Shown: positions 33,458 through 42,016 of the stretch, piece after piece
How positions within the stretch are numbered: position 1 is the stretch's first letter
How the letters are laid out: every line of letters begins with the position of its first letter
Source of the DNA: DTKY01 sp037440765
GTDB lineage: Bacteria; Acidobacteriota; Terriglobia; Bryobacterales; Bryobacteraceae
DNA: 64,000 bases
NCBI GenBank assembly: GCA_037440765.1
Contig: JBBITL010000019.1
Span: forward strand, 1 to 64,000
Reading direction: 5' to 3'
Translations under genes and position numbers: made by a program
The notes under the pieces: model-generated
Databases searched by the model: none
Seen by the model: only the letters and a program-made list of their open reading frames with translations
Told to the model about the DNA's origin: nothing

Positions 33458-34247
33458 ACGAACTTCCGCCCACAACCGCCGTCCCAAGGCCTACAAGAAT
33501 GAGGCTTTTCTGGACACAGCCGACGCCCGTCCGCTGCGCATTCTTTCCGAGTACCTGGAGCCGCTCTCGCATTTCCGCCGCCACAGGATCCGCGACACCG
33601 TGGTGTTCTTCGGCTCGGCCAGGGTCACCGAGGACGGACCCATGGGACGCTACTACCGGGAGGCCCGCACGCTGGCCCGCATGATCACCGAGTGGTCCGA
33701 CGGCCTGGAGAACTCCACGCGGCGCTTCGTGGTCTGCACGGGCGGCGGCCCCGGCATCATGGAGGCCGTCAACCGCGGCGCCCAGGATGCGGGCGGCAAG
33801 ACCGTCGGGTTGAACATCGGCCTGCCCTTCGAACAGTGGCCCAATCCGTGGATCACGCCGGAGCTGTCCTTCGAGTTTCACTACTTCTTCATGCGGAAGT
33901 TCTGGTTTGCCTACCTGAGCAAGGCCCTGGTCGTGTTCCCCGGAGGATTCGGCACTCTTGATGAACTTACCGAGCTGCTCACGCTGGCCCAGACCGAGAA
34001 GCTCGCCAAGAAAATCGTGATCGTGCTGTACGGCTCGAGTTATTGGAACGAGATCCTGAACTTCCCCGCCCTGGTCCGCCACGGGATGATCTCGCCGGAG
34101 GACCTGGAGCTTTTCGCGGTCGCCGACGACCCGGACACGGCCATGCGCATCCTTCGCGAGGGCCTGACCAGGCACTACTTGCAGCCGGAGCGGGCCCAGG
34201 CCGAGGCCGAGGCCGAGACGCCCGCCATCGCCAGGTCGCGCATATGA
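33450..34247 (+). CDS. LOG-family (TIGR00730-like) protein
   Basis: A 265-residue protein of the 'lysine decarboxylase-like' LOG superfamily, whose members cleave nucleoside 5'-monophosphates to base and ribose phosphate. The two hallmarks are present: CTGGGPGIMEAVNRGAQDAG and the catalytic LVVFPGGFGTLDELTELLTL (PGGxGTxxE). It is longer than plain LOG proteins, with an extra N-terminal region (about 60 residues). It overlaps lpxD by eight bases, so the two share a transcript. Physiological substrate unknown. Confidence 0.85.
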   Translation: MIERTSAHNRRPKAYKNEAFLDTADARPLRILSEYLEPLSHFRRHRIRDTVVFFGSARVTEDGPMGRYYREARTLARMITEWSDGLENSTRRFVVCTGGGPGIMEAVNRGAQDAGGKTVGLNIGLPFEQWPNPWITPELSFEFHYFFMRKFWFAYLSKALVVFPGGFGTLDELTELLTLAQTEKLAKKIVIVLYGSSYWNEILNFPALVRHGMISPEDLELFAVADDPDTAMRILREGLTRHYLQPERAQAEAEAETPAIARSRI

Positions 34248-34266
34248 GGGCTTCCGGCCCTCATCG

Positions 34267-35313
34267 CTAAATTCTCCCCAGTTGCGCCAGAATGGCGGCG
34301 GGAACCCTGTTCAAGGCGGCGACCTGTCCGGCGGCGCCCAGGTTGATTGCTTCTCTCGGCATCCCGAACACAACCGAGCTGGCTTCGTCCTGAGCGATGG
34401 TCCTGGCGCCGGCCTGCCGCATCTTCAGCAGGCCGCGCGCGCCGTCCGATCCCATGCCTGTAAGCAGCACTCCGACCGCCCGCCGGCCGGCGGCCTCGGC
34501 CACCGAGGAGAACATGACGTCCACCGAGGGCCGTTGGTAGCAGACGCGCGGGCCGTCCTGGACGGCCACGCGGTAGCCTCCGTTCGCGCTCTTGCGCAAC
34601 AGTAAGTGGAAATTCCCCGGAGCGACCAGGACCCGGCCGGGCGCGAGCGTATCGCCGTCCTGGGCCTCCTTCACTTCCATGGGGCAAAGGCTGTTCAGGC
34701 GGTTGGCGAAGGCCAGGGAAAACACGGGCGGGATGTGCTGGGTGATCAGGATGCCTGGACTGGCAGCGGGCAGCCGCAACAGCACTTCCTGGATTGCTTC
34801 GGTGCCCCCCGTGGAAGCGCCGATGGCGATCACCGCCGAGGGATCAGCCGGCTTCGGCGCTGGGGCCGGATCCGGCCTGCCTGCGGGCTCGGCCGGCGAG
34901 CGCCGCACCCGGGCCGCGGCGGCGGCGCGGATCTTGGCTGCCAGGTCGATGCGCAACTCGCCGACAGAATACGGGCCTCCCGGCTTGGCCAGCACCTCCA
35001 CCGCGCCTAGCCGCAGGGCCTCCAGGGCCGCCTGGCAGCCGGCCTGCCCGAGCGAACTGATCACGATAACCGGCATCGGCTGGTAGTGCATCACCTTCCT
35101 CAGAAACGTGAGGCCGTCCATGCGCGGCATCTCGATGTCGAGCGTCAGCACGTCGGGCTGGAGCGTCAGGATTTTGTCGCGGGCCACGAACGGGTCCGGC
35201 GCGGTCCCCACGACCTCCAGGTCCGGCTCCGCGGCGATCGCCTCGGTGAGGATCCTTCGGACAATGGCCGAATCGTCGACCACCAGGACCCTGATCTTGC
35301 GGCTGGCGCTCAC
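34267..35313 (-). CDS. cheB: Chemotaxis protein-glutamate methylesterase
   Basis: Removes methyl groups from chemoreceptors (and can deamidate glutamines), the adaptation arm of chemosensing. The 348-residue protein has a receiver domain with D9-D10-type pocket (VLVVDDSAIVRRIL) and phosphoacceptor in TLDIEMPRMDGLTFL, then the esterase with the Ser-His-Asp triad in AIGASTGGTEAIQEV, ITQHIPPVFS and TGMGSDGARGLL. It is the last gene of the minus-strand che operon and overlaps cheX by four bases. Confidence 0.96.
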   Translation of the reverse strand: MSASRKIRVLVVDDSAIVRRILTEAIAAEPDLEVVGTAPDPFVARDKILTLQPDVLTLDIEMPRMDGLTFLRKVMHYQPMPVIVISSLGQAGCQAALEALRLGAVEVLAKPGGPYSVGELRIDLAAKIRAAAAARVRRSPAEPAGRPDPAPAPKPADPSAVIAIGASTGGTEAIQEVLLRLPAASPGILITQHIPPVFSLAFANRLNSLCPMEVKEAQDGDTLAPGRVLVAPGNFHLLLRKSANGGYRVAVQDGPRVCYQRPSVDVMFSSVAEAAGRRAVGVLLTGMGSDGARGLLKMRQAGARTIAQDEASSVVFGMPREAINLGAAGQVAALNRVPAAILAQLGRI

Positions 35314-35765
35314 CGGTCCGGCTCCAGTTCAAGTGACAGGCCCAGGGCTCCTTCGGCCAGCTCCAGGTCCCGCCGCGCGGTCTTGCAGTCGAACAGCAGC
35401 GCCGAACCGGGAGGCTCAAGCGCCGGACTGTCAAGTTCGAAAAGGGCCCCCTCCTCCAGGCGGCTCAGCACCGACCCGCAGAGCATGTTGGCCAGTTCAC
35501 AGACCACCTGGCCGACCTGGGCCGCGGTGACCGCCGCTTCCTCTACTCCCAGGAAGCCCGCTGCCAGCCCGCGCGCGGTGTGGCGCGGCACTCGCACCCT
35601 GAGTCTCCCCCGCAATCCGCCACGGAAGGACAGCGCCGCCGAGAGCCAGTCTGCCGCCGCAGCCCCCGTCGGCTCGGCGTCCCCCAGCGTGCTCGTGAAG
35701 AACATGGTTTCCAGCACTTCGGCCGCCGCATCGAACAAGACCTGATCCAGCTTACCTTCCGGCAT
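35310..35765 (-). CDS. cheX: CheX-like CheY-P phosphatase
   Basis: A 151-residue protein of the CheC/CheX/FliY phosphatase family, which dephosphorylates CheY-P. The active-site E-x2-N is in VVCELANMLCGSVLSRL, consistent with CheX's single helix motif. Short strands such as GGLRGRLRVRVPRHTARGLAA match the fold. No FliY/CheC-like second motif is seen. It overlaps cheY by 14 bases and cheB by four. Catalytic competence is inferred from the motif only. Confidence 0.75.
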   Translation of the reverse strand: MPEGKLDQVLFDAAAEVLETMFFTSTLGDAEPTGAAAADWLSAALSFRGGLRGRLRVRVPRHTARGLAAGFLGVEEAAVTAAQVGQVVCELANMLCGSVLSRLEEGALFELDSPALEPPGSALLFDCKTARRDLELAEGALGLSLELEPDR

Positions 35766-36144
35766 CCGCCACTCCCAATACCCGTTCCATTTCCTCCCGC
35801 AGCGTCTCGGGAAGGAAGGGCTTCGTCACGTAGCCTTTTGCGCCCAGGGTCATCATCTGCTCGACGCGGCCGCGGGTGCGGTCGGTCGAGACCACCACCA
35901 CCGGAATCGACTGGAGCGCGGGATCGGCCTCCAGGTGGCGGATGAACTGCTCGCCGTCCATGGTCGGCATGTTGATGTCGGTCAGCACCAGGTCCACCCA
36001 CTCACGCTGCAACAGGTCCAGGGCGTCCCGGCCGTGGCCGGCCTCCAGGCACGTGCCCAGGTCCAGACCGGACAGCTCCAGCACCCGGCGCACGAATGAC
36101 CGCATGGCCGGTGAATCATCCACGATCAACACGTTATACGCCAT
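35752..36144 (-). CDS. cheY: CheY-like response regulator
   Basis: A 130-residue single-domain receiver. The acidic pocket lies in VLIVDDSPAMRSFVRRVLE, the phosphoacceptor in LVLTDINMPTMDGEQFI, and the switch residues in VVVSTDRTRGR and YVTKPFLPETL. As no flagellar motor genes are present here, its output may be something other than motor reversal. It overlaps cheD and cheX. Confidence 0.92.
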   Translation of the reverse strand: MAYNVLIVDDSPAMRSFVRRVLELSGLDLGTCLEAGHGRDALDLLQREWVDLVLTDINMPTMDGEQFIRHLEADPALQSIPVVVVSTDRTRGRVEQMMTLGAKGYVTKPFLPETLREEMERVLGVADAGR

Positions 36145-36658
36145 TCAATGCCCCCTTCCCAGGAGCCTTCGCCAGCGGCATCTCCTGCTCATGCTCTCCT
36201 TCTCCGCGCAGCAGCATCCTGCCGCTGGCCACCTGCAACCTGACCGTCCTGGGCCGCAAACCGCCCACGGCCTCGGCCGACACCATGATGCCTGCCTTCC
36301 ATAAGATCTTCCGCATTGCCAGGTGATTCCTCTTGCCAATGTTGAACGTCCCCTGTTGATCCATCATCTGCGCGCCGCCGGCGGCCCCCACCACCAGCCG
36401 GCGTTTAGCGGCGCCGAGCGCGTAGGCGTTGTGAAACAGCAGCGGGATGCCCGTGTCGGCGTACATGAATGGTCTGATGCGCGCCTTCTCCTGGTCCACG
36501 CCGGACTCCGGCAGCATGAAGTGGAGCAGTCCGCCCACTCGCGCCACCGGATCGTGGATCATCACCGCGATGCAGGAGCCGAGGGCGTAGGTCACCAGCT
36601 CGGCGGCGAGGTCGTTGCTCACCTGGCAGTCTCCGACGCCTACCACAAGCGGGTGCAT
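36134..36658 (-). CDS. cheD: Chemoreceptor glutamine deamidase
   Basis: A 174-residue CheD: it deamidates receptor glutamines and in several bacteria also interacts with CheC/CheX-type phosphatases. The catalytic cysteine is in LVTYALGSCIAVMIHDP, and the catalytic histidine in GGLLHFMLPES. VVGAAGGAQMM and FNIGKRNH are further CheD motifs. ATG 36658 gives this length; the frame continues upstream inside cheR but that portion is not CheD-like. It follows the cheR stop by two bases and overlaps cheY by 11. Confidence 0.93.
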   Translation of the reverse strand: MHPLVVGVGDCQVSNDLAAELVTYALGSCIAVMIHDPVARVGGLLHFMLPESGVDQEKARIRPFMYADTGIPLLFHNAYALGAAKRRLVVGAAGGAQMMDQQGTFNIGKRNHLAMRKILWKAGIMVSAEAVGGLRPRTVRLQVASGRMLLRGEGEHEQEMPLAKAPGKGALNGV

Positions 36659-36660
36659 CG

Positions 36661-37536
36661 CTAGGCTCCCCCTCGTCCAGTGCCGGCCACGCCGGCCTCC
36701 GGCTTTCTGTAGGTGGCCGGGCATAGGTATTGCAGCGGGTGATCGACGCCGCTCAGGCTTTCGGCATGTCCTATCAGCAAATAGCCGCCCGGCTCCAGGT
36801 TGCCTGCAAGGCGGTTCACCAGGTCGCGCTGCGTAGGCTTGTCGAAGTAGATCATCACGTTCCGGCAAAAGATGGCGTGGAAGGAGCCGAGCCGTGAGAA
36901 GTCATCCAACAGGTTGAGGCGCTTGAACTCGACCGCCGCCCGCACCTCCGGCTTCACCAGGTACCAGTCTTTCCAGCGCTGTTCGCCCCTCAGCACATAC
37001 CGGCGGAGGCGCTCGGCGGGAATCCCGGCGAAACGCTCAGCCGGATAGGCCCCTCTGCGCGCGGTGGCCAGCACCCGGGTGGAGATGTCGGTCGCCAGGA
37101 TGCGGGTGCGTCCGAGCGCGGCTTGTCCCAGTTCCTCCAGGATGGTGAAGGCGATCGAGTAGGGTTCCTCGCCCGTGGAGCAGGCGGCGCTCCAGATGGC
37201 CGTGCGGTTCCCGTTCCGAAGGGCCGGCAGCACGGTGCGGCGCATGAAATCGAAGTGCGCCGGCTCCCGGAAGAAACTGGTGTGGTTGGTGGTGAGCGCG
37301 TCGATCAGCGCTATCAGCGACTCGCCGGTGCGGTCCGCCAGTACGTGACGGTAGTACTCCTGAAAGGACCGGAAGTTCAGTTCCCGGATTTTCCGGCCCA
37401 GCCGCGCCGACACCAGCGCCTCTTTGCCTTGCCGCAGGTCGAGGCCGAACTGCTCGCGGGCCAGCCGGCGGAACTGCTGGAATTCCTGATGGGTCAGGGG
37501 ACGGACGCCGGAAAGGGCCTCCCGCAACTCACTCAC
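36661..37536 (-). CDS. cheR: Chemotaxis protein methyltransferase
   Basis: Methylates receptor glutamates using SAM. The 291-residue protein has the N-terminal helical domain (FRRLAREQFGLDLRQGKEAL) and the SAM-binding Rossmann domain: NRTAIWSAACSTGEEPYSIA, ILATDISTRVLATARRG, and FHAIFCRNVMIYFDKPTQRD. It ends GGYLLIGHAESLSG, as CheR does. It overlaps cheA by eight bases. No tethering domain is fused. Confidence 0.95.
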   Translation of the reverse strand: MSELREALSGVRPLTHQEFQQFRRLAREQFGLDLRQGKEALVSARLGRKIRELNFRSFQEYYRHVLADRTGESLIALIDALTTNHTSFFREPAHFDFMRRTVLPALRNGNRTAIWSAACSTGEEPYSIAFTILEELGQAALGRTRILATDISTRVLATARRGAYPAERFAGIPAERLRRYVLRGEQRWKDWYLVKPEVRAAVEFKRLNLLDDFSRLGSFHAIFCRNVMIYFDKPTQRDLVNRLAGNLEPGGYLLIGHAESLSGVDHPLQYLCPATYRKPEAGVAGTGRGGA

Positions 37537-39583
37537 GTCCGGCCCCGCGAAACACGCCTTCCATGTCGAGAATCAGACCCACCCGGCCGTCGCCCAGGAT
37601 GGCTCCACCGGCGATCCCCGCGATGTTCTTGAGACTCTCGCCCAGGCTCTTGATCACCACTTCCTGCTTGCCCACCACGTCGTCCACCAGCACACAGAAC
37701 GGCCGTCCCTCACATTCGGCCACGGCCAGCAACCCCTGGCATGGATCTTCCGACCGCGGCCGGACGCCGAAGCGGCGGTGCAGGCGCACCAGCGGCAGGA
37801 GCCGCCCGCGCACCAGCGCCATTTCATCGCGGCCGTGCACCGAGCTGAGCGCGTCCGGGGTGGGACGGAACATCTCCCTGACGGCGAAGATCGGGATGAT
37901 GTAGCGGCAGTCGCCGACCACGACCACAAGTCCTTCCACGATGGCCAGAGTGAGCGGCAGCTTGAGGAAGAAGGTGGCCCCCCGCCCCGTTCTGGATTGA
38001 ATGTCGATGCGCCCCCGCAGCTTCTGAACGTGGCGGCGCACCACATCCATGCCCACGCCGCGGCCGGAGATGTCGCTGACCTGGTCCGCGGTCGAGAAGC
38101 CCGGCTCGAATATTAGATGGAAGATGTCGTTCTCGGCCAGTTGAGCCCCCTCCGGAATCAGGCCCCTTTGCTGCGCCCTGGCGAGGATCTTCTCGCGGTC
38201 CAGCCCGCGTCCGTCATCGGAGACCTCGACCACGATCTGCCCGCCCTGGTGGTGAGCCGCCAGCCGCAGCCGCGCCACAGGGTTCTTGCCGGCGGCCGCC
38301 CGCGCCTCGGCCGGCTCAATCCCGTGGTCGATGGCGTTCCGGACCATGTGCATAAGGGGGTCGGCCAGTTGTTCGGCAATAGTCTTGTCCAGCTCGGTGT
38401 CTTCCCCGCTGGTTTCCAGTTCCACCTGTTTGCCCGCCTTGCGCGACAGGTCGCGCACCAGGCGGGCCGTGCGCTGAAAGACCTGGCCGACGGGCAGCAT
38501 GCGCATACTCATCGTGGTGCGCTGAACCTCGCTCGTGATACGCGCCAGTTGCGAGAGGTCGCCTTGCAGCCGCGGGTCCTGAATCGAGGCCAGGCCGGGG
38601 TTATGGCGGATGAGGGACTGCGCGATCACCATCTCTCCGACCATATCCATCAGGTAGTCCAGTTTGCCGGTGTCCACCCTCACCGAGGAAGTGTCCGCCG
38701 CCGTGGCGGCGGCGCTCCTGACCTGTGTCCGGTCAAGCGTCCCTTCCGGCGCCGGTGCGGCGCCCGCCGGAGTTCCCTCTGCGGCCGGCGAGGGCGCCTC
38801 AGGCGGAAGCTCCTCCGACCCTTCCCCTCCCGGGCGAACCTCATCCGCCAGTGCCTGGACCTTCGCAAGCAGCGCCCGGTGGTCGGGAGCCGGCGGGGCG
38901 GGGCGGCTGGCCAGCGCCGCATCCACCGCCGACACGGCTTGACGCAGAACGTCGGCGCTCTCCAGCACCAGGTCGACCACCGCCGGCGTGATCGCCAGAT
39001 CCCCGTTGCGGGCCAGATCGAGCAGCGTCTCGACCTCGTGGGCCACCTCTTGAATGACGGCGAACTCCAGGAAGCCGGCCAGGCCCTTGATGGTGTGGAA
39101 ACCGCGAAAGACCTCGTGGATCGCCTCGGCATCGGCCGGGTTCTGCTCCAGCGTCAGCGTCCGGCTTTCGATGGAAGCCAGGTGCTCCCGTGACTCCAGG
39201 ATGAAGTCCCTGACCAGTTCGGGGTCCTGGGCCAGGGATCTGAATTGAATTGGCGGCTCCTCCCCGGCCGACGCGGCCTCCGTTGCCGCCGGCTGGCGAG
39301 TCTCCTGCTCCAGGGCCTGCTGCAATTCGGCCATTCCGCCCCGCAGTTCCTGCTCTAGCGCCGCCCGCCCCTTCCCCTTATTGCGGACGCGCGTCTTCTC
39401 AGCCAACTCGGATGCCAGCCTGGCCGTCCGCAGGCAGCCGCTGCCGCCGGCCATTTCGCTCAACCGGAGCAGGTCGCCGGCCATGCCCTTGTGAACGCCG
39501 TCCAGAACCAGCCGCGTGGCTAATTCGTCGATCTGCTCTCTTAACCGGAGGCCGGCGGCCGCCTGATCGCTGTCTGCTTTCAT
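37529..39583 (-). CDS. cheA: Chemotaxis histidine kinase
   Basis: A 684-residue kinase that phosphorylates CheY and CheB. The first about 95 residues look like a second, histidine-less Hpt-type helical unit. The true Hpt has H163 in VFRGFHTIKGLAGFLE. After a Pro/Ala-rich linker come the dimerisation domain (VRVDTGKLDYLMDMVGEMVI), the ATPase with MVRNAIDHGIE and SDDGRGLD, and the CheW-like domain ending near residue 680. GAGGAG precedes the ATG by four bases. The absence of a recognisable CheY-binding P2 domain and the extra N-terminal unit are unusual. Confidence 0.94.
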   Translation of the reverse strand: MKADSDQAAAGLRLREQIDELATRLVLDGVHKGMAGDLLRLSEMAGGSGCLRTARLASELAEKTRVRNKGKGRAALEQELRGGMAELQQALEQETRQPAATEAASAGEEPPIQFRSLAQDPELVRDFILESREHLASIESRTLTLEQNPADAEAIHEVFRGFHTIKGLAGFLEFAVIQEVAHEVETLLDLARNGDLAITPAVVDLVLESADVLRQAVSAVDAALASRPAPPAPDHRALLAKVQALADEVRPGGEGSEELPPEAPSPAAEGTPAGAAPAPEGTLDRTQVRSAAATAADTSSVRVDTGKLDYLMDMVGEMVIAQSLIRHNPGLASIQDPRLQGDLSQLARITSEVQRTTMSMRMLPVGQVFQRTARLVRDLSRKAGKQVELETSGEDTELDKTIAEQLADPLMHMVRNAIDHGIEPAEARAAAGKNPVARLRLAAHHQGGQIVVEVSDDGRGLDREKILARAQQRGLIPEGAQLAENDIFHLIFEPGFSTADQVSDISGRGVGMDVVRRHVQKLRGRIDIQSRTGRGATFFLKLPLTLAIVEGLVVVVGDCRYIIPIFAVREMFRPTPDALSSVHGRDEMALVRGRLLPLVRLHRRFGVRPRSEDPCQGLLAVAECEGRPFCVLVDDVVGKQEVVIKSLGESLKNIAGIAGGAILGDGRVGLILDMEGVFRGAGRE

Positions 39584-39641
39584 AGACTCCTCAGGGCGGC
39601 CCTGCGCTGAATCCAGGGCCGGCGGCGGATGCGCCGTCGTT

Positions 39642-41288
39642 TCAGAACTCCTTGAACTCAGCTTCCAGCGGCAGGGCGATCTCCCGGGCTGTGGCGTCCA
39701 GGGGCGCAGCCGCCGCCTTGTGGCCCACCGCGGCGCTCAGCGCCGGCAGACCGGAAGCGGCATTGCCAGCGCGCTGCGGCGGGCGCTGGACCGGCAGCCG
39801 CGACTCCGGCTTGCGGCGGCTGGCAGCCAGACGCCGCCCACCGGGACTCTCCTGCGCGCCTCCTCCGACCATGGCCACCAGGCGGTCCACCAGATCCTTC
39901 AGCGTCTCGGACTGAGCCGTCAGCTCCTCGGCCGCCGCGGCGCTTTCTTCCGCGCTGGCGGCGGTCTTCTGCGTCACCTGCTCCATCTGGGAGATCGCCT
40001 TGCTGATCTGCTCGAGGCCGCGCGCCTGCTCCTGGCTGCCCAGGTTCACCTCATCCACCAGGGTCTTTATTCTGGCCGATTCGGCCGTGATGCCGCGGAT
40101 GGCTTCTGCCACATGGTCGACCTTCACCTTGCCGTCATTGGACTTGGCGATGGATTCCTCGATCAGGGCCGCCGTGTCCTTGGCCGCCTGCGCGCAGCGC
40201 TGCGCCAGGTTGCGCACCTCGTCGGCCACCACCGCGAAGCCCATGCCCGCCTCGCCCGCCCGGGCGGCTTCCACCGCCGCGTTCAGAGCCAGGATGTTGG
40301 TCTGGAAGGCAATCTCGTCGATGACCTTGATGATCTTGGAGATCCTGTCGCTCGAAGCGTTTATCTCGCCCATGGCGACCACCATTTGGCCCAGGCTCTG
40401 GTTGGTCTCGGCGAACTTCTCCTGCGAGCCCGTCACCAGGTCGGCCGCCGAACGCGAGTTCTCGCTGTTCTTGCGCGCCATGGAGTTGATTTCCTCGCTG
40501 GAAGCGGAAGTCTCCTCGAGCGACGCGGCTTGCTCGGAGGAACCCTGCGCCAGCGACTGGCTGGAGGCCGAGATCTGCCCGGCCGCGCCGGCCACCTGCC
40601 GGGCGCCCTCGCCCATCTCGTCGGCCAGCCGCCGCAGCGTGCGGCTGATGCCGCGGATCACCCACAGCACGATCGCGCCAGCCGCCAGGGACGCGCCGAT
40701 CAGAAGGAAGCCGATCCACCGGTTTCGCGCGATTGTGGCGTCGCCCGCCGCCGCCGCTGCGGCCTGCTGCTGCCGCTGGTTCTCCAGCAGTTGTGCCGCA
40801 GCCCTTTGCATTTCGCCGGCCATCACGGTGGTCTTGTCCAAGGCGCTGACCATGGCGGCGTCGAACCGCTGCTGCTCGCAGGATTTCGAGATCTCCTCGT
40901 AGAGCGGCAGCCAGGCCGCCAGTTGCGCCTCTATGGTGTCGACCGACTGCCGTTCGACCTCGGTCAGAGCCAGCGACCGATACTCGGCCACTCGCTTCCG
41001 GATGCCCTCCGAGGCCGCCTGGAAGGTCTCCCGCGCCAGCTTCACCGAGGGGTTCTTCAGCATGCTGAACAGGATCACGCCCCGCTGGCCACCCCTCAGG
41101 TCCGAGATGTTGGTGGCGATCTGGCCGGCCAGCCCGGTCTTCTGGGCGGCCTGGCCCGTGGCCTCGTGGAGTGCGGCCCCGAGGCTCTTGACGCGCATCA
41201 GCGACTCGTATGCGGCCCCCAGAACCAGCACAACCATCGCGCCGGAGCACATCATCAGTTTCTTGCTTATCGTCATTCGGGACTTCAT
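39642..41288 (-). CDS. Methyl-accepting chemotaxis protein
   Basis: A 548-residue chemoreceptor. TM1 lies at about residues 12-28, TM2 at about 191-215 (WIGFLLIGASLAAGAIVLWV); the periplasmic part between is a helical bundle without a recognised ligand fold. The cytoplasmic tip is the conserved hairpin (LALNAAVEAARAGEAGMGFA then VVADEVRNLAQRCAQAAKD). The extreme C-terminus, EAEFKEF, resembles the aromatic pentapeptide that tethers CheR/CheB, though it is not a perfect match. AGAGGA ribosome site. The only receptor in the operon, 13 bases after cheW. Confidence 0.93.
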   Translation of the reverse strand: MKSRMTISKKLMMCSGAMVVLVLGAAYESLMRVKSLGAALHEATGQAAQKTGLAGQIATNISDLRGGQRGVILFSMLKNPSVKLARETFQAASEGIRKRVAEYRSLALTEVERQSVDTIEAQLAAWLPLYEEISKSCEQQRFDAAMVSALDKTTVMAGEMQRAAAQLLENQRQQQAAAAAAGDATIARNRWIGFLLIGASLAAGAIVLWVIRGISRTLRRLADEMGEGARQVAGAAGQISASSQSLAQGSSEQAASLEETSASSEEINSMARKNSENSRSAADLVTGSQEKFAETNQSLGQMVVAMGEINASSDRISKIIKVIDEIAFQTNILALNAAVEAARAGEAGMGFAVVADEVRNLAQRCAQAAKDTAALIEESIAKSNDGKVKVDHVAEAIRGITAESARIKTLVDEVNLGSQEQARGLEQISKAISQMEQVTQKTAASAEESAAAAEELTAQSETLKDLVDRLVAMVGGGAQESPGGRRLAASRRKPESRLPVQRPPQRAGNAASGLPALSAAVGHKAAAAPLDATAREIALPLEAEFKEF

Positions 41289-41301
41289 TCCTCTGGTTCT
41301 C

Positions 41302-41820
41302 CTAACCCAGCACGGACTCCAGGCCGTGCAGTTCCTGGCTTGTGAGCACCTGGTCGATCTCCAGCAGGATCTTCACCTTGCCCTTGATCTTGGCCATCCC
41401 GAGCAGGTACGGGGTGGCGACTCCCTGCCCGAAATCGGGGGTGTCTTCGATGTCGGTCTCCGCCAGGTTGAGCACCTCGGCGACGCCGTCCACCACGATC
41501 CCCATCAGCACCGGGGTCCCGCCAGCCTGCACCTGGACCACGATGATGCACGTGCGCTGCGTGTACTCCTGTTCCGGCAGGCCGAACTTGAGTCTCAGAT
41601 CCACGACCGGAATCACCTTGCCGCGCAGATTAATCACTCCTTTAACGTGGGCCGGGGTCTGCGGCACTGCCGTGATGTCCTGGACGCCCATGATTTCCCG
41701 GACCTTAAGGACCCGGATGCCGAACTCCTCCCGGCCCAGTTGAAACACCAGGTACTTGCCTCCGCGCTGACCGCTGGCCGAATGCTCGCTGGCCACCTTC
41801 TCCTGGACTGTCGATTCCAT
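41302..41820 (-). CDS. cheW: Chemotaxis coupling protein
   Basis: A 172-residue CheW that joins the receptor to CheA. Motifs: GGKYLVFQLGREEFGIRVLK, VPQTPAHVKGVINLRGKVIP, VDLRLKFGL, and the late GMAKIKGKVKILLEIDQVL. ATG 41820 has AAGGAAG a few bases upstream; upstream in-frame sequence toward 42030 is not CheW-like. It is the first gene of the che operon and divergent from the SpoIIE-type phosphatase across 196 bases. Confidence 0.94.
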   Translation of the reverse strand: MESTVQEKVASEHSASGQRGGKYLVFQLGREEFGIRVLKVREIMGVQDITAVPQTPAHVKGVINLRGKVIPVVDLRLKFGLPEQEYTQRTCIIVVQVQAGGTPVLMGIVVDGVAEVLNLAETDIEDTPDFGQGVATPYLLGMAKIKGKVKILLEIDQVLTSQELHGLESVLG

Positions 41821-41994
41821 ACGCTTCCTTTCTGCCGGCGGCCGGGTACGCCTGCCGGTCCGCAGGGCGCTCCAGCCAGCTACCCGGGATGGGTTGCTAG
41901 CAATGCCATCGACGGCGAGCGGGCTGGTCTTTAGCCCGGGGCAAGGCGCGGCGCGGCTTCCTTCGCAGGCAGGTCGAGCGGGAGGGCCGGGTGC

Positions 41995-42000
41995 TACAAT
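41995..42000 (+). promoter_or_regulatory. -10-like hexamer for the SpoIIE-type phosphatase gene
   Basis: TACAAT sixteen bases before ATG 42017, in the cheW/phosphatase divergent gap. The rest of the gap shows no obvious repressor palindrome. Confidence 0.4.
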
Positions 42001-42016
42001 ACCGCCGTGGAATAGG